A stretch of 64,000 nt of DNA from Apiospora phragmitis (lineage: Eukaryota; Ascomycota; Sordariomycetes; Amphisphaeriales; Apiosporaceae). The first letter of the stretch is position 1, and the number at the start of each line of letters is the position of its first letter. The stretch covers positions 2,604,001 to 2,668,000 of the forward strand of contig JAQQWL010000001.1 of the NCBI GenBank assembly GCA_038363925.1, read 5' to 3'. Below are positions 46,820 through 58,731 of the stretch, piece after piece. Under the pieces are notes generated by a model. The model worked only from the letters and a program-made list of their open reading frames with translations. It had not been told where the DNA came from and made no database searches. A program made the position numbers and the translations under genes.

Positions 46820-48247
46820 TGTCAAGCAGAGACGGCGGCTTGTTGGTGATAGAACAACAGCTTGGCAAGATCTTGTGTCACATTGGCCCTTTGGTTCGCC
46901 AGTACTTTATGCGCCATGAGCCCCAACATAAGTCTTAGAAACGCACAATGCAAGGCGATGCAATGCGAGGCATCCTTCCGGATTGGTCTTGGGTAAGTCC
47001 CAAGAAAACGGAGGATGGGGAGTCTCGCGCCGTTCCACCCGGAAGGAAGCAGAGAAGTACCGTCATGGTGAGGCCAAATCCAATGAAGGCGGGATGCAAC
47101 CGCAACAGCCGGCCGTTCCGATCCCATCAAAAGCATAACCCTATCTCATCTGATGTATCCTTTTGCAAACGTTGGGGACCACTGGTTGCTTATTTCAGCG
47201 CAAGCCGATGCAAACTACGCCGCCAGGGAACAGGGCACCGAAGTCCATGACCATATGTTTGCAGCAGGGACAGCGCATTGCAGCTACCGGTACTACTAAT
47301 CGCCCACTTGGTTGGCTTTCCTTTTTTCTTGTTCTTCTTGTTGCTCTCCGTTTTAGGTCTGCTATCATAATCCTACGTATCGTGGCGAAACTCAAATGCC
47401 ACAACCGTAACCTTCTTCACTTGTTGCGGAAGGCGTAATCATGCAGAGCTAAAGCAAAGCAATAAACAGCCTTCGAAGTGAATTGGAGAATCACAGACTC
47501 TAATGCTGGAAGATATTGATAGTGGATTCTCACCATCTACAGAAAGTTCATAATGATGGGATTTGGCATGTAGCTGTTACCCTGCGCCTCCTACCGACTC
47601 TCGGTGGTATTATTACTCTTTTTGGAATAAGCGGGATGTCTCAGGGGGAATAATGCTAAGACACTGGGATAACGAGGAATAACGGTTGGAATAGGAAGGA
47701 ACTACCCCCGAAAGTCGTTTACCGGGTGTATTCCGGTACTGACATAATTGCACATACACATAATTAGTTATAAAACAAACGCTCGACGCACACACAATGA
47801 ATTGACGGTCTAGGCATCTTCTCGAAACCATCCAAGTATGAGATCAACATGCTTGAGGCCATGACTATCCCTGGCCCCATTTTCAATTTTCCAACTGCCT
47901 TACGGTAAACAAAACCATTAATCGTTCAGCCTCAAGACCACCGTAACCCTGGATTCCGGGTGATTCGGGACTTCTGAGAGGTGGCCTCCTCCTCAGGTAA
48001 ATTCCCACAAGCTCTGTTGTCCGATGCTGGTTTCGTTGCACCCGACAGCAACGCAATTTTATGCTCTTCTGACGAGGGTTGAAACCATCCGCAATAAGTG
48101 GTTGTCATACCGGAACCGCAGCGGTCCCAAGTGAGGCGAGCTTCCAGCCTATCGTCGCTCAAGGATACTCAGCCGCAAACCGAGATGGACTTCGAGAATG
48201 ACACCGAGCCTCGGCACCTCCCCCCATCGCACGTACTGTTCGTTGTC
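46820..48247. other. intergenic region up to the transposon nest
   Basis: 1.4 kb without a recognisable gene. It holds the amine oxidase promoter and ends abruptly at the TA target site of the transposon nest. Confidence 0.5.
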
Positions 48248-49231
48248 TAAGCTAAAGCACCCCCTCACGGGCCACCCCGTCACGGGCCACCGCGTTTTAC
48301 CCTATAAACGCGTCTTTTCACCGTGCATCCTAACTAGAAAACTTTTTAATTAAATTATTACTTTTTATTTTTTAAAGTTATTATTACCTTTATTTTTTTC
48401 GCTTATTTCTACTCTTTATAACGATGTCTTCGTTTAATATTTAAAAGCGTGCATAGGCTGCCGTGCGCGACGTAAAGTTCGGAACAGCTACTCGCGAATC
48501 CGCCCGTAAATAATTAGCCCCCCGATTATATATCTAACGTCGTCTCGCCGGTATACTTATTAAAAATAAGTTTAATAAAAATTAGCAAGTCTTATTATTA
48601 TTTTTAAAAAACGAATTAATATATTAAGCCGTTAATTAAGCTAGGTTAAGTTTTATTTTAACGTTAATTAAGTTTAAGTTTATAACTTAGCGGATATTAA
48701 ACGCCTTTAAAGCTTTTTATACTTTAAAATAATAATAATATACTTGTTTTTTAATTAAAAATAAGTCCGTTAAAACTATGAGGTTAAAAATAATTAATTA
48801 TAGCTAAGTTAATAAAATTATAGTAATAAATATTAATATTTTTTTAATAAATTTAATACCTCGAAGCTAGTTAATATCCCTTTTAAACGCTTTTATAATA
48901 CCGACGAAATAGGTATCGGCTAAGGCGTTAGCGGTAATTACTAAGTGGTTATTAAAGCTATTAATTATTTAGTTTTTTAAAAAAACGTTAAAAAAAGGGG
49001 AATAAATTACTACCTTAAAGTATATAAGCTATAATAAGGTAGCCTTCCCGCCGCTAGTTATTTTTAAAAGGGCCGACGTTTAAAGTTAGTAATTTTTAAA
49101 CTAAGACGGCCATCTTTAAGATAACTAGCGGTTTTAAGCGTTACTTAAAGGGTGGACTAGTAATACCACAGCTTTAATTAAATTTAAAATATTTTTATCC
49201 TTTATATATAATCTCGTTATTATTAAAATAG

Positions 49232-49427
49232 TAAGAACTGAGGTTTTTTATATTATTTTAAAAAAAGTGCTACGTACCTATGCGTACGAACCCCTTTCCT
49301 ATTTTATTAAGAGGGGTATACGATACCCCTCGTAGCTCGTATTAAAAATAAATATAAATAATAAAATAAGAACGATTAAACCCCGATTAAAACCGGAATT
49401 ATTATATATACGAGAGCTTATTTAATA
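49232..49427 (+). repeat. 5' LTR of the small nested retroelement
   Basis: About 196-bp direct repeat matching 52206-52401. It starts TAAGAACTGAGG and includes a shared AGAGGGGTATACGATACCCC palindrome-like block. Confidence 0.75.
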
Positions 49428-52205
49428 TTAATTAGTAGTTACCCGTGGCGATTATAGATTAGTAAGAGTGAAAAAACGGTTTTACGCCCTTATTAATGTA
49501 AGGGCGACCGTGCTAAGGAGCCCCGAGAATTTCCGCCCGTTAGAGATTCGGAAGAAGAGCCGAATTGAATTAACCGTACGAAGAGGAACCCTTTTTTTAA
49601 TATATATTATAAAAAGGAGACTAGGTTTCGAATTATATACGAAATTAATTAAGTTATATATAATTATATATTTAAATAGTTTTATTATATAATTTATAAA
49701 ACGATAACCCTTATTAAATAGAATTAATCGCGGTCGGCGAATCGGGATCGAGCTTGAACGTACTGAACTTAGATAGATTAACGACTTTAAACCTTAGACC
49801 GCTTACGTATAAAGAAGTATTTTAAAATACCGAAATCTTTTTAATAGTTTAGAAAAGAAACGTTAACTTTACTTTTTAAAAACTCGAACTTTTAAACGTA
49901 CTCTTTAAAAAAAATAATACCCGAACTATTTATAACGTATTTTATATAATACTTTTTAAAATATTATATATTAAAAATAAAAGGGACCTCTTTTAAAAAA
50001 TTATTTATTATAGAGTTCGACGGATAGACCGAATATTAATTCGGTTAAATTAATTATATATTTTAAAAGGAGCTTTTTAATTATTTTAAAAAATACGGAG
50101 TTAATATATTAACGGACGGATTTTTTAAAGCTAAGCTTATAAGTTTAATATTACCGGCCGATTTTATATATTAATAAGACCGACCGGCAGAACCGATTTC
50201 GGAAACCCGAAAGGAGGATATTTTATACTCTTCCCGAGAACAAACAGTTAAAGAACCGCCGCCTAAGCGAGAGATACCCGGTCTCTATACGGAGTAATCG
50301 TTTATAATATTATAGGGTACTTTAAGACCGACGTTCAATCCCGGAGTTTTAAATACTCCAGGCCCGACGTCTAACCCTGAATTCTTAAATACCTAAGCGT
50401 TATAAAATATTATCTTTTTTCCTTTTCCGACTCCGATACCGCCGGACCAGACGGCACGATTATCTAGTTTAGTGTATATTACGGAATACGATATCCCTTT
50501 AAGCCGAGCTATTTATAACGGCAAAATCGATCAGAATAAAGTCGTTACTTTCTCGAAGGTATAGAGGAAGGAAAAGAACTATACCGGCAAGCCGTACAAC
50601 ATTTTCTACGATAAAATACGGATATTTATCGAAATATGCCGACGGCTAGATATATTAAAAGATTAATATTATATAATTTTTTTAAATATTCTTTTTAATC
50701 GTGCGGAAGTATTCTATTTTAATTATATCGGACTTAAAAAAAGATAGGACGAGATATATTATTTAATAAACTCGTACTTTAATACGATAATAAATTACGT
50801 ATAATATTTTACGGATTAAATAATAACCTCTTTTATATGAGTAAAAAATAAAAACGCCGAGAAATAACTTATTAAGGTTTTAAAAATCCTGCTAAATAAG
50901 CTCTAGCTCGTATAATAAGCCCTCGGAAAGGGATTTAAAAAAGAGATCGCTTTTCATACCTCCGTCGTAAAAGTTTATCGAGAAGTTCCGGAACTTTTAT
51001 TAATTTTTATTTATTAAAAATTAATATATAAAGCGTTATTTTCGAACCTTCGCGTATCGTTAAATATAATAATAAATTAAAAGATTTTAAAACGATACTT
51101 AACGGAGGAATTATATCGATACCTGGCTAAAAATATATACTTAATTAATAAACGGTTTATAAATAATTATATACGAAAAAACCGATTAGTTTATAGTAAT
51201 AAATTATTATATAATAGCTAATTATTAAAATAAGAAGGTAATTAGCGACCCGTTAATACTTTTTAATTAAAGCTATTATACGAAAACCGGTAATTCGAAC
51301 GAGGAACTTATTAAATTTATTATAAATAAAGCTATTAATTAATAAACTACCTAGCCGAAAAGCGAACCCGTATAATAATTTAATACTTTTAAACGTGTAA
51401 TAATGTGGGATAAGATCTCCTTACTTAAGAAAAATACGGGGATTTCGTTCGAGACTAAGAAAAAAAAAGGGAGGAGTTAAAAGATAACGAAAAGGAGTAT
51501 AATTATTTCGATCTAGAAAACGCACGATAAGGTATTACTTACTTAACGGACGCCGCGTTTTATTACCGGCTTATTAACGAGGATATTTACTCGACGAATA
51601 TTTAATTAAATTAAGAATAACGAACGAGAAAAAACTAATAATTAATATTATATCGCTCCGAAAATCGTACGAAAAAAGGAGATCTCGGAAATCTGCTAGG
51701 TCGACGGCCGAAATAACCCTGTAGACGCCTTTACTAAGAAATCCTTAAATAAAGCCCTCGAGTAGATAGTCTTGATAAATAGCCTCACCGTATATATAAA
51801 AGCGTATATCGAGCGGCTAGACTCGTACGGTAAATAAGAAAAGAAGAGATACGATTTTTAATAAGGTATGACGTAATTCGATATACGAAAACGCGTATTT
51901 ATTATTATTATTATTTTTAAATAGTTCTTTTTAATTTATAACGGGAAAAAAACACGTTAACGTATAATAATTTTTTTAATACCGTTATTATTATTAAATA
52001 ATTAAAATAATTAATTAAAAAAACCTGCTATTTAATAAAAATAATATTAAAAAGGTATAACATTACTTATACGGCTTAAGTAAGTACCGAATACCGGATT
52101 AGCGTAACCTATCCGTACGAAACCTTTACGGCGGGAAGATTCGTCCTAATAAGGGGAGCTAGCTAAGTTTATTATTAAAATAAAAAGTTACTAGTATTAA
52201 AATAA

Positions 52206-52401
52206 TAAGAATTAAGGTTTTTTATATTACTTTAAAAAAGGTACCACGTACCTACGCGTATAAACCCCTTTCCTATTTTATTAAGAGGGGTATACGATAC
52301 CCCTCGTAGCTCGTATTAAAAATAAATATAAATAATAAAATAAGAACAATTAAACCCCGATTAAAACCGGAACTACCGTATATACGAGAGCCTATTTAAT
52401 A
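52206..52401 (+). repeat. 3' LTR of the small nested retroelement
   Basis: Partner of 49232-49427, differing mainly by C/T and G/A transitions. Confidence 0.75.
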
Positions 52402-52642
52402 GTTATAATAATAAATAAGTTGTTTTAATTTATAATAATTATAAATTATATACGAATAATAATTTTTTATAACTTTATCTTATAAATAAAATATAATTAA
52501 TCTTTTATAAGCTATACTATAATTATATAGTATAGGTTTTAAATATGAGAGTTTTTAACTTATAAAAGAGAAGATTAAGGATTATTTTAAAGAGTACCCG
52601 AATATGATCCTTAAATTAAAACCTACGAAAATAGATAACGTA

Positions 52643-55600
52643 TCCTATAAGCGAATATCTCATATAAGCGAATATCTCATTCTTTTACACCCCTTTCGAT
52701 AAAATATAAGTTAATTTTATAATAACGTATTTAATATATTAAAATTAATCGGAATCCTTATCTTTAAATACTTCTATATTATTCTAACAAGTGCGCGTAT
52801 TATACCCGGGCTCTCCGCAAATTCTAAACTAACGCACCCCTCTATAAACCACCCCTTCGCGGACTAGAAAACCTACTAAACACACCCTTTTAATTCAAAG
52901 TCATTTCTATAGTTAAAATCAGTCAAGATATACTATTTTTTTAATATTTTTAATAATAATATAATCCTTTATCTCTATTCTATCGTCTTTTATTCCCTCT
53001 ATATTATTCTACGGCCTACTTAATACCTTAACGTCGGTAGATTCGTCTTTAAATATAACCCTACCCTTTAACCTTCGCTTAGCCCGTTATATATTAATTA
53101 TACGAATAAATCGCTATCCCGGTACGATTCTTACTTTTTAACGTATTTTAATAATCTTTTTACTAAGTTTAACTTAAAAATAATTAATTTAAACTTCGAG
53201 GCTCGCGATTTTATTAATTTATTTATTAAAGGCCTTATTAGTTTTATAAGTAAAAAGTTTTTAAAAAAGAGGTTAAAAATAATATCTATAACGGCTAGCT
53301 TTTAATTATTATTTCTTAACACTTAACTATTAAAAAGTGTTTTAATAAGCGTTAAAGCTAATTCGGCGACGAAATCGAGCGTTAATTCCTTATTAACTAC
53401 CGGGGGTAGCTCTAGACATAATTAAGCAACGCCTTGATCCTTTAAGATAATATATTTCGATAATAAAGGTTTTAATCGATCCCGCGGATAAATCCTAGCT
53501 ATTTTTTAAATATTTTAAATCGTTAAAAGAGTTAAAACGTTAATCCTAGCTTAGCGGTATACTTTTAATATATTTAATTTAATAGGCTTAAATTTAAAGA
53601 CCGCGTTTAAATATACTTTTAAAAAAATCTTTAGCTTTTATTTTAATAACTCAAAAACCTATATATTTAAAACCTATATAATATAATTATAATATAATTT
53701 ATGAAAAATAAGCTATATTTTATTAATAAAATAAAGCTATAAAAAATCTTCGTTTATATATAAATTATAGCCGTTATAAATTAAAACGACCTATTTCTTA
53801 TTATAATAAAACCGAATATAAAAAATAAAGATATCTTAAATCTAATCTAATACTATGAGATTATTAGTCCACCCTCTAGGCAATGCTTTAAACCGCTAGT
53901 TATCTTAAAGCTAGCTATCTTAGTTTAGAAACTACTAGCTTTAGACGTCGGCCCCTTTAAAAATAACTAGCGGCGGGAGGGCTACCCTATTATAGCTCAT
54001 ATACTCTAGAGTAGTAATCTATTCCCCTTTCTCGACATCTTTTTTAAAAGCTAGATAGCTAATAGCTTCGGTAATTACCTAGTGATTAACGCGGCTATAA
54101 TTAATTATTTTAAACTTAATAGTTTTAACGAACTCGTTTTTAATTAAAAATTGAGTATATTAACGTTACCCTAGCGTATAAGACGTCTCGAAAGCGTTTA
54201 ATATTCGTTAAGCTATATATTTAAACTTAATAAGCGTTAGTATAAAGCCTAATCTAGCTTACCTAATAGCTTAATTCGTTAATTAAGTCTTAAAAAATAG
54301 TAATAATACCTGCCGGTCTTTATTTAGCTCTTATCGCGTCGGTATACCAGCTAAGCGCCGTATAACGTAGGATCGGTCGGCATCTCATCTACGGACGGCT
54401 TCGCGAACACCTAGTCCGAGCTTTATATCACGTATCGAAGCCTGCGCGCATCTTTAAATATTAAACGATAATATAGAGAAATAATTAAAAAAAACGAATA
54501 AAATAATAATAATATATATAATTAAGAGGTAAAAGTAATAAGAGAAATCTATATTATTATCTAAGGGTTTAACGCGTTTATAGAGCGAAACGCGGTGGTC
54601 CGTGAAGGGGTGGTCCGTGGAGGGGTGCTTTAGCTTATAGCGCTATAAGCGTGTCTTAAACGTCCTCGTACAACCACTCCTCCGACGCGATTCGTTTTAT
54701 AACTATCTATTAACGTCCCTTTAAAACTACAGGTCTTCTCTAGCTTATATACGAAATAATCCTCAATCCTCTATCTTATAGCCGTTTCTTTTTCGTACGG
54801 CGGCGCCGGCTAAGCATCTTATTTACTTTTCGAAATATCGCGTTCTTTTTAAAAAAGTAACTCGGTATATAATATACGTTATAATCTTTACGATTTAATT
54901 AAAACTAATTAAAATAAACGTCGGAGAGTTATTTTAATACCGTACGATACGGTTTTAAACGTATTCGGTTTAAAATTAAACCTTAATCGAGTTATTTAAA
55001 ATCTGTAATTCTTAAGGAATAAGTAGGTAAAAAAACGTCCCGGAAATATTAAAATATATAGCTTTATATTTAACTATAAAATAATATGTTCTAGATTATA
55101 CGAGATAAGTCTTATCTCTCAAAAGCCTCCTTATATATTCGAAACAGTAAAAATCGCCTAAAACGTTTTTAAAAACGCTAGTAGGAAATCCTCCTTTAAA
55201 ATATAAATAATATACGCCCGTATAAAATATTTAATTTCTTTCTCGTACACCCTTTTTAATATATAAAAACAGCCGATATTAAAAGGCTAAAGCTTATATA
55301 ATAAATAAGAAAGTAAATAAAGTATAATAATCGAGTTCTTTTTATAATAAAGCTCGAAAGTTATCGAATAGTAGCTCTTATAGCCGTTAAAGATTGATAA
55401 GCGATAAATACCCTTTATATAAGACTTTAGATATTTATCGAAGTATCGAATCTAATCTTCGCCTTTTTTATTCATAATTTAGTTATTTTTAATAACTACG
55501 ATCACTTAGTTTTTCGGTAATAAGCTATTTTTATACTAGGAAGAGAGGTACGTTTTCCCGGTAAAGATAATATACGGAGGAATAGTGTAACCGTGTAATC

Positions 55601-56308
55601 CGACGCCTTAAATAATTATAACCTATTCCTAGTTCCCTTACTATATTACCCTAAGCCTTCCGCGTCGATTAGAGGTGGTTACGATTATTTCGGACGAGAT
55701 TTAGCTTATAAAAAAGCCGGTCTCGTTAAAGTTATAAATATCCTTTTTTTAAATCTCGTATTTATAAATTATATTCTTATACGAGGGTAAACTGCGCGTA
55801 ATATACGTCGGGATTTTCGTAGAGAACTTTTTAATAATTAATTCTTCGATTAAAACGCGTCTAGAAGTCTAGTTATTATCGTATAAAATTAAAGGCTTAA
55901 TTAATATTAACGCGTCTCGCGTCGCGTAAGTTAAATAATCGATTCGTTATATTTTTTATACTACTTAGCCGGGGAAGAAACGATCGCGTATTTAAATTAA
56001 TAATATATCGAATAATCGCATCTTTTTTAAAATTTAAAAGCTTTCGAGAATTCGTAAGTATTTTCGCGTCGTATAAGTTGATTATTTCGTTTACGTTATA
56101 AGGTTTTCGATGAAACGTAATAGATTAATACAGCCTTTTATACGCTTAAAATTTAGTCTTCTTAGAGCGCTTAAAACGCTAAAATTATAGCACTTTCTTT
56201 TTAAAGTTATAATATTTTCGGACGTAAAAGAATATAAAAAAAGGATAAGGCTATAAAGAAATTTATAAAAGTAGGATATTCGCTTATATAAAATATTCGC
56301 TTATAAGA
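52643..56308 (-). mobile_element. pogo/Fot1-type transposon, family E copy 2, nested in family A copy 1
   Basis: The terminal repeats TCCTATAAGCGAATATC (left) and the complement of a TCTTATAAGCG end (right) are flanked by TA (52641-52642, 56309-56310). The body matches copies at 1463-9107 and 62865 onward, for example the TATACCCGGGCTCT block near the left end and the GGTGGTTACGATTATTTCGG block near 55675. It is interrupted at 52827-54635; without that insert it is about 1.85 kb. The transposase relic is on the minus strand. Confidence 0.8.
52827..54635 (-). mobile_element. pogo/Fot1-type transposon, family A copy 2, nested in family E copy 2
   Basis: A complete 1809-bp copy flanked by TA (52825-52826, 54636-54637). 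The right terminal repeat is well preserved (GGGGTGCTTTAGCT at its end); the left is more mutated (AACTAACGCACCCC). Its reverse complement aligns along its length with the two outer parts of the element at 48250-57059. The empty target is seen in the sister copy at 63018-63080, where the sequence runs uninterrupted through GATTTTATAGCG. Confidence 0.82.
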
Positions 56309-57072
56309 TACGTTATATTAAAAGTATACCGCTAGGTTAAGATTAATATATTAACTCCTTTCATAATTAAAAACGTTTAAAAAACGGCTAAGATTTATCC
56401 GCGGGATCGCTCGAAGCCGTTATTATTAAAATACGTTATTTTAAAAGATATAAGGGTTGCCTAAGTACGTTTAAAATTAATAAAAGTAGTTAAGAAAGAA
56501 TTAATACCCGATTTCCTCGCCGAATTAATTTTAATACTTATTAAAATATCTTTTAATAGTTAGGAATTACGGAATAGTAATTAAAAATTAGTTACTATAA
56601 ATGTTACTTTTAAATTACCCTTTTAACGGCTCTTTATTAAAAAGGCTAATAAGGCCCTAAATTAAAGCGTTAATAAAATCGCGTATCTCGAAGCTTAGGT
56701 CGATTATTTTTAAACTAAACTCGATAAAAAAACTACGAGAGTACGTTAGAAGGTAAGAATCGTACCGGAATAACGATTTGTTCGTATAGCTAATATACGC
56801 CGGGCTAAGCGGAAACTAAAGGGTAGGGTCGTATACGAGGATGAAGCTAGCGACGTCGAAATACTAGGAGGGCCTCGTAACGCTATAAAAGCTATAAAAG
56901 ATAATGGCACGGAGGCGGAGGACTATATTATTATTAAAAATAAAAAAAAATAGTATATTTATATTAATTCTAGCCGTAGAAATGGCTTTAATTACAAGGG
57001 TAAGGGTAGCTCAATAAAGTGGCCCGTAAGGGGGTGGCCCGTGAGGGGGTGCTTTAGCTTATCATATAGTGA

Positions 57073-57306
57073 TCAGCTTAATCTAGCGATGCATGCCTTC
57101 GCAGAATAGATTACGGCTAGATGTTCAGCATTCTCACGGTAGAAAGCCGTGGTGTTGAATCGGGTAAGTGGAAAATCGGCTCGGAGATCAACCGGATGCT
57201 TGTGAAGCTCCCACAATTTGCTTGAAGCGTTGCAGCCTCCCTGATGCCTATAGCTACTGCCAATCAGAGCAATGCGTTCCTTTGCCGCAATGCCGCTGAT
57301 ATCCAT
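57073..57306 (-). pseudogene. 5' stub of a polyketide synthase (start of the ketosynthase domain)
   Basis: From the ATG at 57306 the first about 60 codons match the beginning of fungal reducing polyketide synthases: ERIALIGSSYRHQGGCN (canonical RIAxxGxxCRFPGG), SSKLWELHKHPVDLR and DFPLTRFNTTAFY. Then similarity is lost, a stop follows, and about 10 bases further the family A transposon begins (57059). No further synthase sequence is visible beyond the nest within this window. One conserved Cys is Tyr (TGC to TAC, a RIP-type change). The stub diverges from the EthD-like gene, as expected for cluster neighbours. Confidence 0.75.
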
Positions 57307-57819
57307 CCTACTCAGGCAGCTGGGAAAATATGGGATTCCCTAAATGTTACAAGATTCTCCGTCTTTTATATGGGGTGGGTAGGTTGAAACTGAATAGAGT
57401 ATACAAGAAGCCGAAAAATGTGTTATCCAGGGTAACTTCTGACAGGAGAGGTCTTAAAGCCATTAATACTGATCAGCTGTGAGATTTACCGGCCTAATAA
57501 CATGATATGATCGGAAAGACTGTGTTTGCCTAGGTTCACAATAAGCATCTGGCCTCATTATTCCTGTTATGCCTTTAGCCCCGAAGATTACACGACAGCC
57601 GATTCCCAAGGTCGGGTCGGTACGTACCGAGTTCTCTGTACACATGTTACATGTACGAACGAGCATGTACTTTGAGGGGTTAAGGCAACAAAAGACTGCA
57701 CTAGGCAGGATGCGACCCAATAACCCAAGTAGAAAAGGGCCCGTCGAGCCCCCTCCTTCTGACACCCCTTCTTCCTTATTTTACCCATATCGATACACTC
57801 CCACTCCAACACTTGCAAG
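57307..57819. promoter_or_regulatory. divergent promoter between the PKS stub and the EthD-like gene
   Basis: 513 bases between two divergent starts. Pyrimidine-rich just before 57820. No coding sequence recognised. Confidence 0.45.
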
Positions 57820-58320
57820 ATGGCCGACAGCGCTACCTACCTGCTGGAAGTTCACCGTCACGCACTACCGCAAACCCGAGCACACTCATGAAGCCTTTAT
57901 GAACTGGATCACCCAGGAGCATCTGCCGGGTGCCATTCCCATCTTCAAGAAGCATGGCATTCTTGAATACTCTCTCGTGAGTGGCTCCGTTTCCCTGGAT
58001 CCGTCTAATCGAGTTGTGAAACGGGGCTCACTGAGATCACGTGTTCTATCTAGTTTGAAACGCCGGCTCCCGTGAACAGCTTCCTCAAGGAAGAGATGAG
58101 CAAGAGTCGTACCGGCTGGGACTATGCCGACTTTGACTGTTCCATAGAGTACATCCTTCCCAGCGTGGAGGCGATCAAGGCGGCCCAGAGCGACCCAAAC
58201 TGGCCGGCGACACTGAAGGACGAGGACAAGTGACTGGACGCGTCGAGGGCTCTGGCATCGCTAGGGCATGTTACGCCCTACCTGCTGCGGACTGGTGAAG
58301 TCGTCAACATGGCCAAGTAG
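57820..58320 (+). pseudogene. EthD-domain (dimeric alpha/beta-barrel) protein, frameshift and premature stop
   Basis: About 140 codons in two exons around a 77-nt intron (57977-58053). The product matches EthD-type ferredoxin-like-fold proteins common in fungal metabolite clusters: KFTVTHYRKPEHTHEAF, NWITQEHLPGAIPIFKKHGILEYS, then GWDYADFDCSIEYILPSVEAIK and a C-terminal ALASLGHVTPYLL. The ATG at 57820 is in the right place but one base out of register; the shift falls at the GG of 57846-57847 after MADSATYL. A TGA at 58231-58233, where relatives usually have Trp, stops translation 29 codons before the natural TAG at 58318. Members often act as small cyclases or decarboxylase-like helpers on polyketides; the role here is inference. 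Confidence 0.7.
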
Positions 58321-58731
58321 CGGTGGCGGTGTTGGGCCAGTCACGGGAAGAGCGATAGTGGCTGGCAATCATCTATAGTCATGAGCCTGATATGCGTGAT
58401 GGAATGATGCAATATTGATTTGCTGTCTCTATGTTATGATCTTAATAACTGACTATATGTGCACTTTTATGAATGGCCTGCCTCTTTGCGTGTGGCAATG
58501 ATATTTGCCAAATGCAGTGACAAGATTGGGCCAGCTGGGCCCCGACCTCGTTTAAACCCTGAAGCAAAAAGTACGAAGTGCATTCCCCTCTCATCATAAC
58601 ATGTGAACTGGACTTGAAAATAGTACTGGAATTGGAAGGAGTCTACTCTATTAATTCTAATATGTCGCCTTCTTGAGCTAACTACCATGAAAGTGCCAGT
58701 TCAATCTTGCGCTTGACTATACGATGCGGAT
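58321..58731. other. convergent spacer in the metabolite island
   Basis: Holds the 3' ends of the EthD-like and HMG-CoA synthase genes. No coding sequence. Confidence 0.5.

Larger units (their letters stand above)
49232..52401 (+). mobile_element. small LTR retroelement (gag-only, Copia-like), nested in family A copy 1
   Basis: Direct repeats of about 196 bp (49232-49427, 52206-52401) bound 2.8 kb. The internal part is too short for a full gag-pol. On the plus strand near 50570-50780 a gag-like segment is readable (YTGKPYNIFYDKIRIFIEI, FNYIGLKKDRTR) that resembles the gag of the Copia element at 2969-8803. Near 51560-51610, YYRLINEDIYSTN looks like a CCHC zinc knuckle with Cys changed to Tyr. 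I saw no reverse transcriptase. Comparison with the sister copy at 52827-54635, which lacks this insert, confirms that it interrupts that family. The exact target duplication is unclear. Confidence 0.7.
48250..57059 (+). mobile_element. pogo/Fot1-type transposon, family A copy 1, carrying nested insertions
   Basis: The terminal inverted repeats begin AGCTAAAGCACCCCCTCACG at 48250 and end in the exact reverse complement at 57059, flanked by TA at 48248-48249 and 57060-57061. Without two insertions (49232-52401 and 52643-56308) the element is about 1.97 kb. A plus-strand transposase relic starts near 48424 (MSSFNI, KRA.AAVRDVKFGTATRESARK, a helix-turn-helix-like start) and ends at 56952 with a basic coiled-coil tail (IRRAKRKLKGRVVYEDEASD). 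Within it most expected Gln codons read TAA. The pogo/Fot1 assignment rests on the TA duplication, the length and this layout. Confidence 0.8.

Noticed and set aside
49468..49692. 74-codon open frame just after the left LTR of the small element
   Set aside because: Basic and hydrophobic AT-rich translation without similarity to gag that I can see; not called as a gene.
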